DNA of 64,000 nucleotides from an uncultured Maribacter sp. (lineage in GTDB: Bacteria; Bacteroidota; Bacteroidia; Flavobacteriales; Flavobacteriaceae): NCBI RefSeq assembly GCF_947495965.1, contig NZ_CANMBB010000001.1, positions 62,001-126,000 on the forward strand. The letters are read 5' to 3'. The notes below the pieces were generated by a model, which had not been told where the DNA came from, ran no database searches, and saw nothing but the letters and a program-made list of their open reading frames with translations. A program made the position numbers and the translations under genes. This document shows positions 56,989 through 64,000 of this stretch, piece by piece; position 1 is the stretch's first letter, and every line of letters begins with the position of its first letter.

Positions 56989-58311
56989 ATGAACATCACA
57001 AAAGAGCAGATAGACGATTTAAATGCTGTTGTAAAAGTTGCCATTACTAAGGACGACTACCAAGACAAAGTAGAGAGTATTTTAAAAGATTACAGAAAAC
57101 AAGCAAATATCCCTGGTTTTAGAAAAGGCCAAGTACCTATGGGGCTTATTAAAAAGCAATACGGTAAAGCTGTTTTAGTAGACGAAGTAAATAAACTTAT
57201 TCAAGAAAACCTTAACAAATATCTTACTGAAGAGAAGTTAGATGTTCTTGGAAACCCATTACCAAAACAACAAGAAAGTTTTGACTGGGACAAGGACGAT
57301 TTTAATTTTGAGTTTGAATTAGGACTAGCGCCTAGTTTTGATGTTGCTTTAAAAACAAAGAAAGCAATTACTAGTTACAAAATTGTTGCCGATGACAAAA
57401 TGGTTAACGAACAAATAGAACGTATTGCTAAGCAGTACGGGAAATTAGTTAGCAAAGAAGAGGCAGGTAAAAAAGACGAAGTAACTGGTACTTTCACTAA
57501 TGAAGAAGAAGGTATAGAGAACAAAAGCACACTAGAGCTAGATAAATTAAAAGCTAAAAAAGCTATTGATAGCTTAGTTGGCAAAAAAGTTGGTGATGTT
57601 GTTACATTAAAAACAAAAGGTCTTTTAAAAGAAGAACATTTATTAGCTAGTACTTTAGGTGTAGATGCAGAAAAAGCTAAAGACTTAAATACAGAAGTTA
57701 CTTTCACTATTGAAGAAATAAATGAAAGAGAACCTGCTAAATTAGACCAAGAGTTATTTGATAAACTTTTTGGTAAAGACATAGTTACTTCTGAAAAAGA
57801 ATTAAAAGAAAAAATAAAAGAAGATTCTGAAAAACAATTTGAGCAACAAGCAGACCAAAAATTGCTTAATGACGTCACAGAATACTTCATTGAAAATACA
57901 AAATTTGAACTTCCAACAAATTTTTTAACAAAGTGGATACAATCTACGGGTGAAAATCCGTTAACAGAGGAACAAGCTGCTGAAGAGTTTGAAAAATCTG
58001 AAAAAGGATTACGCTACCAACTAATTGAAGGGAAAATCATTAAAGACAATGATATTCAAATTCAAATGGAGGAGTTAAAAGAATTCGCTAAAGGATTTAT
58101 TAAAAGTCAAATGGCACAATTTGGACAATTAGATCCAAAAGAAGAAGAATTAGATAATATTGCTTCTAGAGTTTTAAGTAACCAAGACGAAGTAAAAAGA
58201 TTATCAGAACAATTAATGAGTCAAAAGCTACTTTCTCTTTATAAAGAAAAAGTAAACTTAAAGACCAAAGAGGTAACATACGAAAACTTTGTGAAAGAAG
58301 TTTACGGGTAG
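56989..58311 (+). CDS. tig: Trigger factor (ribosome-associated chaperone)
   Basis: A 440-residue trigger factor. The N-terminal ribosome-binding domain carries the signature PGFRKGQVPMGLI near residues 42-54. The central PPIase-like domain (about 150-235) is divergent, as is usual in Bacteroidota. The C-terminal arm region is rich in Lys/Glu helices (EKELKEKIKEDSEKQFEQQA) and ends NFVKEVYG. It binds nascent chains at the ribosome exit. Order tig-clpP-clpX is the classical proteostasis arrangement, but a terminator separates tig from clpP here. Confidence 0.94.
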   Translation: MNITKEQIDDLNAVVKVAITKDDYQDKVESILKDYRKQANIPGFRKGQVPMGLIKKQYGKAVLVDEVNKLIQENLNKYLTEEKLDVLGNPLPKQQESFDWDKDDFNFEFELGLAPSFDVALKTKKAITSYKIVADDKMVNEQIERIAKQYGKLVSKEEAGKKDEVTGTFTNEEEGIENKSTLELDKLKAKKAIDSLVGKKVGDVVTLKTKGLLKEEHLLASTLGVDAEKAKDLNTEVTFTIEEINEREPAKLDQELFDKLFGKDIVTSEKELKEKIKEDSEKQFEQQADQKLLNDVTEYFIENTKFELPTNFLTKWIQSTGENPLTEEQAAEEFEKSEKGLRYQLIEGKIIKDNDIQIQMEELKEFAKGFIKSQMAQFGQLDPKEEELDNIASRVLSNQDEVKRLSEQLMSQKLLSLYKEKVNLKTKEVTYENFVKEVYG

Positions 58312-58340
58312 TTTTGCATAAAATAAATAAGTATCTTTAC

Positions 58341-58373
58341 GGTGCCGGAAATTTATTTTCGGCACCTTTTTTT
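58341..58373 (+). terminator. Rho-independent terminator between tig and clpP
   Basis: GGTGCCG (58341-58347) pairs with CGGCACC (58360-58366); the inner stem extends with GAAA/TTTT (one G-T) to a 4-nt loop. Seven T follow. Partial readthrough into clpP is possible. Confidence 0.9.
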
Positions 58374-58400
58374 AGTTATAAATTTGAATAAATACCTAAT

Positions 58401-59081
58401 ATGGATTACGGAAAAGAATTTAAGAATTACGCCATAAATCACCAAGGAATCAACAGCATGTACTATGACAAAATCATGAGTAGCATGTACCCAACAAATA
58501 TGACTCCTAATATTATAGAAGAAAGACAACTAAACGCTATTGCTATGGATGTTTTTTCTAGGTTAATGATGGATCGTATTATATTCTTAGGAACAGGTAT
58601 AAACGATCAAGTTGCAAACATTGTACAAGCGCAATTATTATTTTTAGAAAGTGCAGATGCTTCTAAAGACATACAAATATATATTAACTCTCCAGGTGGT
58701 AGTGTATATGCTGGCTTAGGAATTTATGACACTATGCAGTTTATAAAACCAGATGTTGCTACTATTTGTACAGGTATGGCTGCATCTATGGGAGCTGTTC
58801 TTTTATGTGCAGGAGAAAAAGGAAAACGTAGTGGCTTAACCCACTCACGTGTAATGATACACCAACCAATGGGTGGCGCGCAAGGACAAGCTAGTGATAT
58901 TGAAATTACCGCTCGCGAAATTCTAAAATTAAAAGAGGAATTATACCAAATAATAGCACAGCACTCAGGACAAACTATAGACAAGGTTCATGACGATAGT
59001 GATCGTGATTACTGGATGAAAGCCGAAGAAGCAAAAAAATATGGTATGATTGATGAAATTTTGGTTAGGGATAAGCAATAA
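58401..59081 (+). CDS. clpP: ATP-dependent Clp protease proteolytic subunit
   Basis: A 226-residue ClpP serine protease. Catalytic S129 lies in CTGMAASMGAVL and H154 in RVMIHQPMGG. The INSPGGSVYAGLGIYDTM strand-turn and the C-terminal DRDYWMKAEEAKKYGMID are canonical. A ~30-residue N-terminal propeptide-like extension (MDYGKEFKNYAINHQG) precedes the mature-type start, as in other Bacteroidota. It assembles into a tetradecamer and degrades substrates delivered by ClpX, whose gene follows after 90 bases. Confidence 0.96.
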   Translation: MDYGKEFKNYAINHQGINSMYYDKIMSSMYPTNMTPNIIEERQLNAIAMDVFSRLMMDRIIFLGTGINDQVANIVQAQLLFLESADASKDIQIYINSPGGSVYAGLGIYDTMQFIKPDVATICTGMAASMGAVLLCAGEKGKRSGLTHSRVMIHQPMGGAQGQASDIEITAREILKLKEELYQIIAQHSGQTIDKVHDDSDRDYWMKAEEAKKYGMIDEILVRDKQ

Positions 59082-59171
59082 TTTCGACTATTAAAATACT
59101 CTTCCTTTATAAAAAAGGATAAACCAAAAAAGAAAATCTTTCGTTATGTATACGAAAAGGTACTAATTAAT

Positions 59172-60407
59172 ATGGCAAAAGAAAACTTAGAATGCTCATT
59201 TTGCGGTCGTAAAAAGCCAGAAACCAACTTATTAATAGCTGGTTTAGATGCGCATATATGTGATCGCTGCATAGAACAAGCCCACGGCATTGTAGCAGAA
59301 GAATCTAAACAAACCAAAACCAATGACCTTTCTAGTGAGCTGGTCTTAAAAAAGCCTATAGAGATAAAAGATTTTTTAGACACTTTTATCATTGGGCAAG
59401 AGCGTACTAAAAAAGTAATGTCTGTTGCTGTATACAATCACTACAAGAGATTATTACAACCTTCTTCTGCGGAAGATGAGATAGAAATACAAAAGAGCAA
59501 TATTATAATGGTTGGCCAAACAGGTACAGGAAAAACCTTAATGGCAAAAACCATAGCAAGAATGCTTAATGTTCCTTTAGCAATTGTAGATGCTACAGTT
59601 TTAACTGAAGCTGGTTATGTTGGTGAAGATGTAGAAAGTATATTAACACGTCTTTTACAAGCTGCAGATTACAACTTAGAAAAAGCAGAAAGAGGTATTG
59701 TTTTTATTGATGAAATTGACAAAATTGCCCGTAAAAGCGACAACCCATCTATAACCAGAGATGTTTCTGGAGAAGGTGTACAACAAGGCCTACTTAAATT
59801 ATTAGAAGGTACGGTTGTAAATGTACCACCAAAAGGCGGAAGAAAACATCCAGATCAAAAATTTATCGAAGTTAATACCGAGAATATTCTTTTTATAGCC
59901 GGTGGAGCTTTCGATGGCATAGAACGTGCAATTACAAAGCGCTTAAACATGCAAGCTGTAGGCTATAGCGCCTCTAAAGCAGATGAGCAATTAGACGAAA
60001 CAAATATTTTACAATATATAATTCCTAAAGATTTAAAAGAGTTTGGTTTAATTCCTGAAATTATAGGAAGGCTTCCTGTTTTAACACACATGAACCCATT
60101 AGATGCCAAAACGCTAAGAGCAATATTAACAGAGCCAAAAAATGCTATCATAAAACAATATGAGAAGCTTTTTGCAATGGATGATATTACTTTTACTATT
60201 ACAGAACAAGCTTTAGAATATATAGTTGAAAAAGCTATAGAATATAAATTAGGAGCAAGAGGTTTACGTTCTCTTTGCGAAGCTATTTTTACAGATGCTA
60301 TGTTTGAGTTACCTAGCAGTGATAAAAAAGAGTTTAAGGTTACTAAACCTTACGCAGAGAAAAAAATATCTTATGAGACTATTAAGAAACTAAAAGCTGT
60401 TTCTTAA
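59172..60407 (+). CDS. clpX: ATP-dependent Clp protease ATP-binding subunit ClpX
   Basis: A 411-residue AAA+ unfoldase. The N-terminal zinc-binding domain has the four Cys as ECSFCGRKK and ICDRCIEQA. Walker A is [12 protein letters not shown], the pore loop GYVGED, Walker [12 protein letters not shown], and the ClpP-binding IGF-type loop region falls after the RKHPDQKF segment. The C-terminal small domain contains [13 protein letters not shown]. It recognises and unfolds substrates for ClpP (upstream neighbour). Strong bidirectional terminator downstream. Confidence 0.97.
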   Translation: MAKENLECSFCGRKKPETNLLIAGLDAHICDRCIEQAHGIVAEESKQTKTNDLSSELVLKKPIEIKDFLDTFIIGQERTKKVMSVAVYNHYKRLLQPSSAEDEIEIQKSNIIMVGQTGTGKTLMAKTIARMLNVPLAIVDATVLTEAGYVGEDVESILTRLLQAADYNLEKAERGIVFIDEIDKIARKSDNPSITRDVSGEGVQQGLLKLLEGTVVNVPPKGGRKHPDQKFIEVNTENILFIAGGAFDGIERAITKRLNMQAVGYSASKADEQLDETNILQYIIPKDLKEFGLIPEIIGRLPVLTHMNPLDAKTLRAILTEPKNAIIKQYEKLFAMDDITFTITEQALEYIVEKAIEYKLGARGLRSLCEAIFTDAMFELPSSDKKEFKVTKPYAEKKISYETIKKLKAVS

Positions 60408-60431
60408 TCCTAAGAAAATTACTTAAAAAAC

Positions 60432-60467
60432 AAAAAAGCAAAGAATTTACATTCTTTGCTTTTTTTA
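60432..60467. terminator. Bidirectional terminator after clpX
   Basis: Six A plus GCAAAGAAT (to 60446) pair with ATTCTTTGC plus T-tract (from 60451) around the 4-nt loop TTAC. It also serves the convergent hydrolase gene. Confidence 0.93.
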
Positions 60468-60486
60468 TTTCAAATAAATGGTTTTT

Positions 60487-61044
60487 CTAAACTGCCTTTT
60501 TAGATTTAGAAGGTAACTTAGTTACCTGATCCAACAAGTCTTTACAAACCTTTTTTATAATTTTTTCATCACTATATAAAGTATGACCAAAATTAGCTAC
60601 AGACTCTATCTCTATATCTAGTTTCCCTTCCCATTCTTTAGAAGGTTTAAAACTGTCATTTTCACCAAAAATTAATTTAGTTGGCACTTCTGGCTTCTCG
60701 TTTTCATAACGAATTCTAGTAGCAGAAACAGTATATAATGATTTCATAGGTAACCCTAAGTTTGTTGCTTTCCAAGCAATAGTACCTCCAGTACTAAATG
60801 CTAAATAATGACTTGGTTCTTTTTCTTTTTTTAATAAGTGTGCAACCGCTATGTCTATACCGCCTTCCACAAAAGCTTTATGTATATTCTCTCCAGAATT
60901 TACTTTTAAATCTAAGTTTGCTAGTTGTTGAATATCATAAAAAACAATATCAAAATATTGCTGAAGGTATCCTAAATAAGATGTAATCCAAAGACCTTTT
61001 TTTGCTCCCCACATGTCGGATATAATAACTAGTCTTTCTGCCAT
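60487..61044 (-). CDS. Small alpha/beta-hydrolase-like protein
   Basis: A 185-residue protein with a compact alpha/beta hydrolase pattern: first strand RLVIISDMWGAKKGLW, nucleophile elbow AFSTGGTIAWKA (Ser within S-T-G-G), acidic member in LIFGENDSFKP and His in NFGHTLYS. No lid domain or signal peptide is visible, and the length is short for the fold. It most resembles uncharacterised flavobacterial hydrolases of this size; the substrate is unknown. It is convergent with clpX and lies 73 bases downstream of the GH3-family gene on the same strand. Confidence 0.7.
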   Translation of the reverse strand: MAERLVIISDMWGAKKGLWITSYLGYLQQYFDIVFYDIQQLANLDLKVNSGENIHKAFVEGGIDIAVAHLLKKEKEPSHYLAFSTGGTIAWKATNLGLPMKSLYTVSATRIRYENEKPEVPTKLIFGENDSFKPSKEWEGKLDIEIESVANFGHTLYSDEKIIKKVCKDLLDQVTKLPSKSKKAV

Positions 61045-61117
61045 ATTTGTTAGTTTAAGTTATAGTTCTGTAATGATTAGAACCCTAAGATGAGTATTAA
61101 ACGAAACAAATCCACAT

Positions 61118-62632
61118 TTAATTGTTCATATGAAGTAATTCTTCGATGTAGTCTCTTTTATTAGACAATCTTGGAATCTTATGTTGCCCTCCTAACTTAT
61201 CTTTAGATTTTAACCAATCATTAAATAAGTTCTCTCTAGCAATATGAACTACTGGCATTTTAAGAGTTATATTATTATATCTTTTTGCCTCATAATCAGA
61301 GTTTAATGATTTTAATGCATTATCTAAAAATTCAATAAAATAATCTAACTTCTCCGGAGGTTTTCTAAACTCTATTACCCACTCATGTGTTCCCTTTTCT
61401 TTTCCAGACATAAATACAGGTGCCGCAGTATAATCTTTAATTTTAGCTCCTGTTTTAATACACACACTTTTTAAAGCCTCTTCGGCATTTTCTATAATTA
61501 ACTCTTCGCCAAATACATTAATATGATGCTTTGTGCGCCCAGTAACTTTTATTCTATAAGGTTTTAAAGATGTAAAACGAACCGTGTCTCCAATTCTATA
61601 ACGCCACAGGCCAGAATTTGTGGTAATTACAATAGCATAGTTCTTATGCATTTGTACCTCCCATAAAGGAATAGCATATTGTTCTAAAGTACCATAAGTT
61701 TCCATTGGAATAAATTCATAGAAAATACCATAATCCAACATTAACAATAAATCTTTCTCGTAATTAGAATCTTGAATAGCAAAAAAGCCTTCCGAGGCAT
61801 TATAAATTTCATAATACTTAAAACTCTTTCTTGGAAACAAGTTTTTATACTGGTCCATGTAGGGACTAAAACTTACACCTCCATGAAAATACACCTCTAA
61901 ATTTTCCCAAACTTCAAAAAGGTGGTTTTTTCCAGTTTCTTCTATTACATTATTAAGAAGTACTAACATCCATGAAGGTACTCCTGCTAAACTAGTTACA
62001 TTCTCCTGGGTGGTTTCTTTTATTATTGCTCTTAATTTATCTTCCCATTCGCTCATTAAAGACACCTTATTACTTGGCGTACTACTAAACTCTGCCCATA
62101 AAGGCATGTTATCTATTAAGATAGCAGATAAATCTCCAAAAAAGGAACCATTATCTTCATAAATTTCTTTACTCCCTCCTAGCCTTAGACTCTTACCTGT
62201 AAATAATTGTGAGTTTTCATTATTATTTAAATACAAACACAACAAATCTTTTCCCGATTTATAATGACAATCTTCTAAAGCTTCAGAACTTACAGGTATA
62301 AACTTACTTTTAGCATTAGTAGTACCACTACTCTTTGCAAACCACTTAATAGATGTTGGCCAAAAAAGATTTTGCTCCCCTTTTCTTGTACGTTCTATTA
62401 TTGGCTGTATTTCTTCATAAGAAATAATAGGAACCCTCTCTCTAAATGTTTGATAATTTTTTACAGATGCAAAATCATACCTTCTTCCAATTTCTGTATC
62501 CTCGGCATACTCAATTAACTGACTTAAAACCTCAGCCTGCACCTCCTCCGGATATTTTATAAAAAGTTCTATTTGATGAAATCTCTTTTTTAAGAGCCAA
62601 GAAGCTATAGAATTAAATAATGGTATAGGCAT
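61118..62632 (-). CDS. GH3 auxin-responsive-promoter-family (acyl-adenylating) protein
   Basis: A 504-residue member of the GH3/ANL adenylate-forming superfamily. The ATP-binding P-loop-like KSSGTTNAKSKFIPVS (about 104-119), the A5-like YNASEGFFAIQD and the GLWRYRIGDTVRFTSLKPYRI motif are characteristic. Plant GH3 proteins conjugate amino acids to acyl acids; bacterial homologues are mostly uncharacterised, so the substrate cannot be given. The start MPIPLFNSIASWLLKKR matches other bacterial members. It is divergent from the DUF2797 gene. Confidence 0.88.
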   Translation of the reverse strand: MPIPLFNSIASWLLKKRFHQIELFIKYPEEVQAEVLSQLIEYAEDTEIGRRYDFASVKNYQTFRERVPIISYEEIQPIIERTRKGEQNLFWPTSIKWFAKSSGTTNAKSKFIPVSSEALEDCHYKSGKDLLCLYLNNNENSQLFTGKSLRLGGSKEIYEDNGSFFGDLSAILIDNMPLWAEFSSTPSNKVSLMSEWEDKLRAIIKETTQENVTSLAGVPSWMLVLLNNVIEETGKNHLFEVWENLEVYFHGGVSFSPYMDQYKNLFPRKSFKYYEIYNASEGFFAIQDSNYEKDLLLMLDYGIFYEFIPMETYGTLEQYAIPLWEVQMHKNYAIVITTNSGLWRYRIGDTVRFTSLKPYRIKVTGRTKHHINVFGEELIIENAEEALKSVCIKTGAKIKDYTAAPVFMSGKEKGTHEWVIEFRKPPEKLDYFIEFLDNALKSLNSDYEAKRYNNITLKMPVVHIARENLFNDWLKSKDKLGGQHKIPRLSNKRDYIEELLHMNN

Positions 62633-62745
62633 TTTTAGGTATCTTTATCCTGTTTTTCTATTTCTTTATAAACTAGGAAATAGACACTAAATTTAGTTCT
62701 AAAAGTTATCATTTTCAAATAGATTTTTTAATTCAATTATTTATC

Positions 62746-63540
62746 ATGCAATACCAAGGTGTTTTAAAAAAAATGCAAACAGAAATAGGAAACCCTATTC
62801 AATATTATTTAATTTTTGATAATGACTTTTTGAATGTAAATCAAGTTTTAAACAAAGAACTGTCTATAGATTTTATTAAATATGAATGTCTTAATTGCCA
62901 TTTAGACAAAGCCATTTATAGACAGGGATTTTGCAAATCTTGCTTTTTTGAAACTCCATCTGCTGGAGATTGGATTATGAGACCAGAATTAAGTACTGCA
63001 CATTTAGGAAAAGAAGATCGTGATTTAGAATTTGAAAAAAAAGCGCAATTACAAGCCCATATTGTTTATTTAGCTAACTCTAGTAATGTAAAAGTTGGTG
63101 TAACTAGAAAAGGTCAGGTTCCTACGAGATGGATAGACCAAGGAGCGCATGAAGCTATAGAAATTGTAGAAGTACCAAATAGATATTTAGCAGGTATTAC
63201 TGAAGTTGCTTTAAAAGAACATGTTGCAGACAAAACTAATTGGCGCAAAATGCTCACTAATACCATTGATGATGAAAATTTAGTAGAATGGAGAAATAAA
63301 CTAAAACAATATATTCCAAAAGAAACCCAAGAGTACTTTATAGATTCTAATTTAGAAACTCATTTACATTTTCCTGTACTATCGTATCCTGAAAAAGTAA
63401 AAAGTCTAAATTTATCCAAAACTCCAAATTATACAGGAAAACTTACTGGTATTAAAGGTCAATATCTAATTTTTGAAGACAATACTGTTTTTAACATTAG
63501 AGCAAATGAAGGATTGTATGTTGGACTAACTATTAACTAG
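62746..63540 (+). CDS. DUF2797 protein with zinc ribbon
   Basis: A 264-residue cytoplasmic protein. A four-Cys zinc-ribbon-like segment (YECLNCHLDKAIYRQGFCKSCF, about 45-66, quoted with its C-x2-C pairs) leads into the DUF2797 core: HIVYLANSSNVKVGVTRKGQ and TRWIDQGAHEAIEI, a stretch reminiscent of the GIY-YIG nuclease fold, then EVALKEHVADKTNWRKML. Function unknown; DNA or RNA binding is plausible from the ribbon and fold. It is convergent with the AsmA-like gene, with one base between the stop codons. Confidence 0.82.
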   Translation: MQYQGVLKKMQTEIGNPIQYYLIFDNDFLNVNQVLNKELSIDFIKYECLNCHLDKAIYRQGFCKSCFFETPSAGDWIMRPELSTAHLGKEDRDLEFEKKAQLQAHIVYLANSSNVKVGVTRKGQVPTRWIDQGAHEAIEIVEVPNRYLAGITEVALKEHVADKTNWRKMLTNTIDDENLVEWRNKLKQYIPKETQEYFIDSNLETHLHFPVLSYPEKVKSLNLSKTPNYTGKLTGIKGQYLIFEDNTVFNIRANEGLYVGLTIN

Positions 63541-63541
63541 T

Positions 63542-64000
63542 TTACTCCTCTTTCTTTTTACCACCCAAGAGTCCGCCTAAAATATTTTTAGCCTTTTCTT
63601 TTATTACATCTTTTTCCTTTTTTGGAGCAGCTGTAGAATCTACTTTTGTTTCTGAAGCATTTTCCGAAGATTCTTTTTGCTTACTACCACCTAAAATACC
63701 TCCTAAAACCTCTTTTACCCCTTCTTTGGTTTTATCCTTAGATTGTGTTGTGTCATTTTCAGAAGCACTACCCCCTAAAACATCCGACAATAAATCTTTT
63801 GCCTTATCTTTTCCTTTATTAATTAATTTCTGTTTTTGAATATCCATTAATTTAGTTGTTAAACTTTTAACTCCACTAGTCATATCTGTAGATACTTTTG
63901 GACTATTATACAAACCTCCAATATTTGCGGTAACAGGTATAGTTAAATTCTCTAAACTACTATCGTCTATTTTAGATATTAAGCTCGTTACTTCGGTCCC
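63542..64000 (-). CDS. AsmA-like family protein, C-terminal part
   Basis: The minus-strand frame is open from the right edge to the stop at 63542, giving 152 residues of C-terminus; the start lies outside the window, and the apparent start near 63913 is only an internal TTG. The first ~65 residues (LISKIDDSSLENLTIPVTAN, IGGLYNSPKVSTDMTSGVKS) match the end of Bacteroidota AsmA-like envelope proteins, which are thought to take part in lipid transport or outer-membrane homeostasis. The tail is a low-complexity series of Lys/Asp/Glu with three LGGxxGG-type units (VLGGSAS, ILGGSKQ, LLGGKKK). Confidence 0.7.
   Translation of the reverse strand, partial: GTEVTSLISKIDDSSLENLTIPVTANIGGLYNSPKVSTDMTSGVKSLTTKLMDIQKQKLINKGKDKAKDLLSDVLGGSASENDTTQSKDKTKEGVKEVLGGILGGSKQKESSENASETKVDSTAAPKKEKDVIKEKAKNILGGLLGGKKKEE

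Noticed and set aside
1-64000. tRNA, rRNA, riboswitch or insertion-sequence signatures
   Set aside because: None found on reading: no T-loop-like GGTTCRANYCC context with a cloverleaf, no transposase frame, and no terminal inverted repeats around a coding unit.

Overview
The window is about 33% GC by eye, has very short intergenic gaps, no visible Shine-Dalgarno sequences and several TAnnTTTG-type -7 promoter elements. Its gene content is typical of Flavobacteriaceae (Bacteroidota), probably a marine member: SusCD-locus lipoproteins, type IX secretion (T9SS) modules, PorG, a CHU-type C-terminal sorting domain, paired OmpH/Skp genes next to bamA, and many small lipoproteins. I cannot fix the genus. 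I see no tRNA, rRNA, insertion sequence, prophage or CRISPR array. No gene-free stretch exceeds 300 bases.

Layout. 1-0.9 kb: the tail of what looks like a polysaccharide-utilisation (SusCD) locus, a partial secreted protein plus a lipid-binding lipoprotein, closed by a terminator. 0.9-3.8 kb: rlmB, rhomboid protease, rarA. 3.8-9.4 kb: a minus-strand run from radC through a polysaccharide-deacetylase-like protein, a HAD phosphatase, a lipoprotein and a DUF5723 outer-membrane protein to a conserved periplasmic protein. 9.5-11.5 kb: DUF1569 protein, a 60-residue membrane protein, mpl (peptidoglycan recycling). 11.8-17.9 kb: a T9SS substrate/translocon module (giant CHU-type surface protein, PorP/SprF, OmpA-PD40). 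18-26.4 kb: a 2019-residue alpha-2-macroglobulin with an intact CxEQ thioester, followed by a Cys-rich/CarboxypepD_reg membrane protein translationally overlapping a transglutaminase-like protein, then a DoxX-like protein. 26.4-33.1 kb: DUF4136 lipoprotein, obg, a fused hpt-adk gene, divergent purK-purE with a heptanucleotide repeat that starts inside purE, and an M3 peptidase. 33.1-41.8 kb: a long MORN/YwqK-type repeat protein, a metzincin-like lipoprotein, a four-PAS histidine kinase with its response regulator, a rhodanese lipoprotein, an ECF sigma factor with a small Cys-containing partner, and a UbiA-like protein. 41.9-47.5 kb: gcvP, then a KAS III / methyltransferase / glycosyltransferase trio preceded by a perfect 36-bp palindrome. 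47.5-54.8 kb (minus): the envelope-biogenesis cluster CBS protein, nadK, porG, uppS, bamA, ompH, ompH. 54.9-60.4 kb (plus): pdxJ, alpha/beta hydrolase, holin-like membrane protein, tig, clpP, clpX. 60.5-64 kb: alpha/beta hydrolase, GH3-family protein, DUF2797 protein, and the 3' end of an AsmA-like gene running off the window.

How the genes fit together. Much of the window serves the cell envelope: outer-membrane assembly (bamA, two skp/ompH, uppS), T9SS surface display (porG plus the CHU/PorP/OmpA module), peptidoglycan recycling (mpl) and periplasmic defence or protease trapping (alpha-2-macroglobulin with neighbours). Housekeeping genes (tig-clpP-clpX proteostasis; purE/K, hpt-adk purine metabolism; gcvP) lie in between.

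The strongest candidates for something unusual are the alpha-2-macroglobulin/CarboxypepD_reg/transglutaminase trio, whose bait region carries a SusC-plug-like motif, and the hpt-adk fusion. Next come the heptamer repeat at purE and the palindrome upstream of the KAS III gene.
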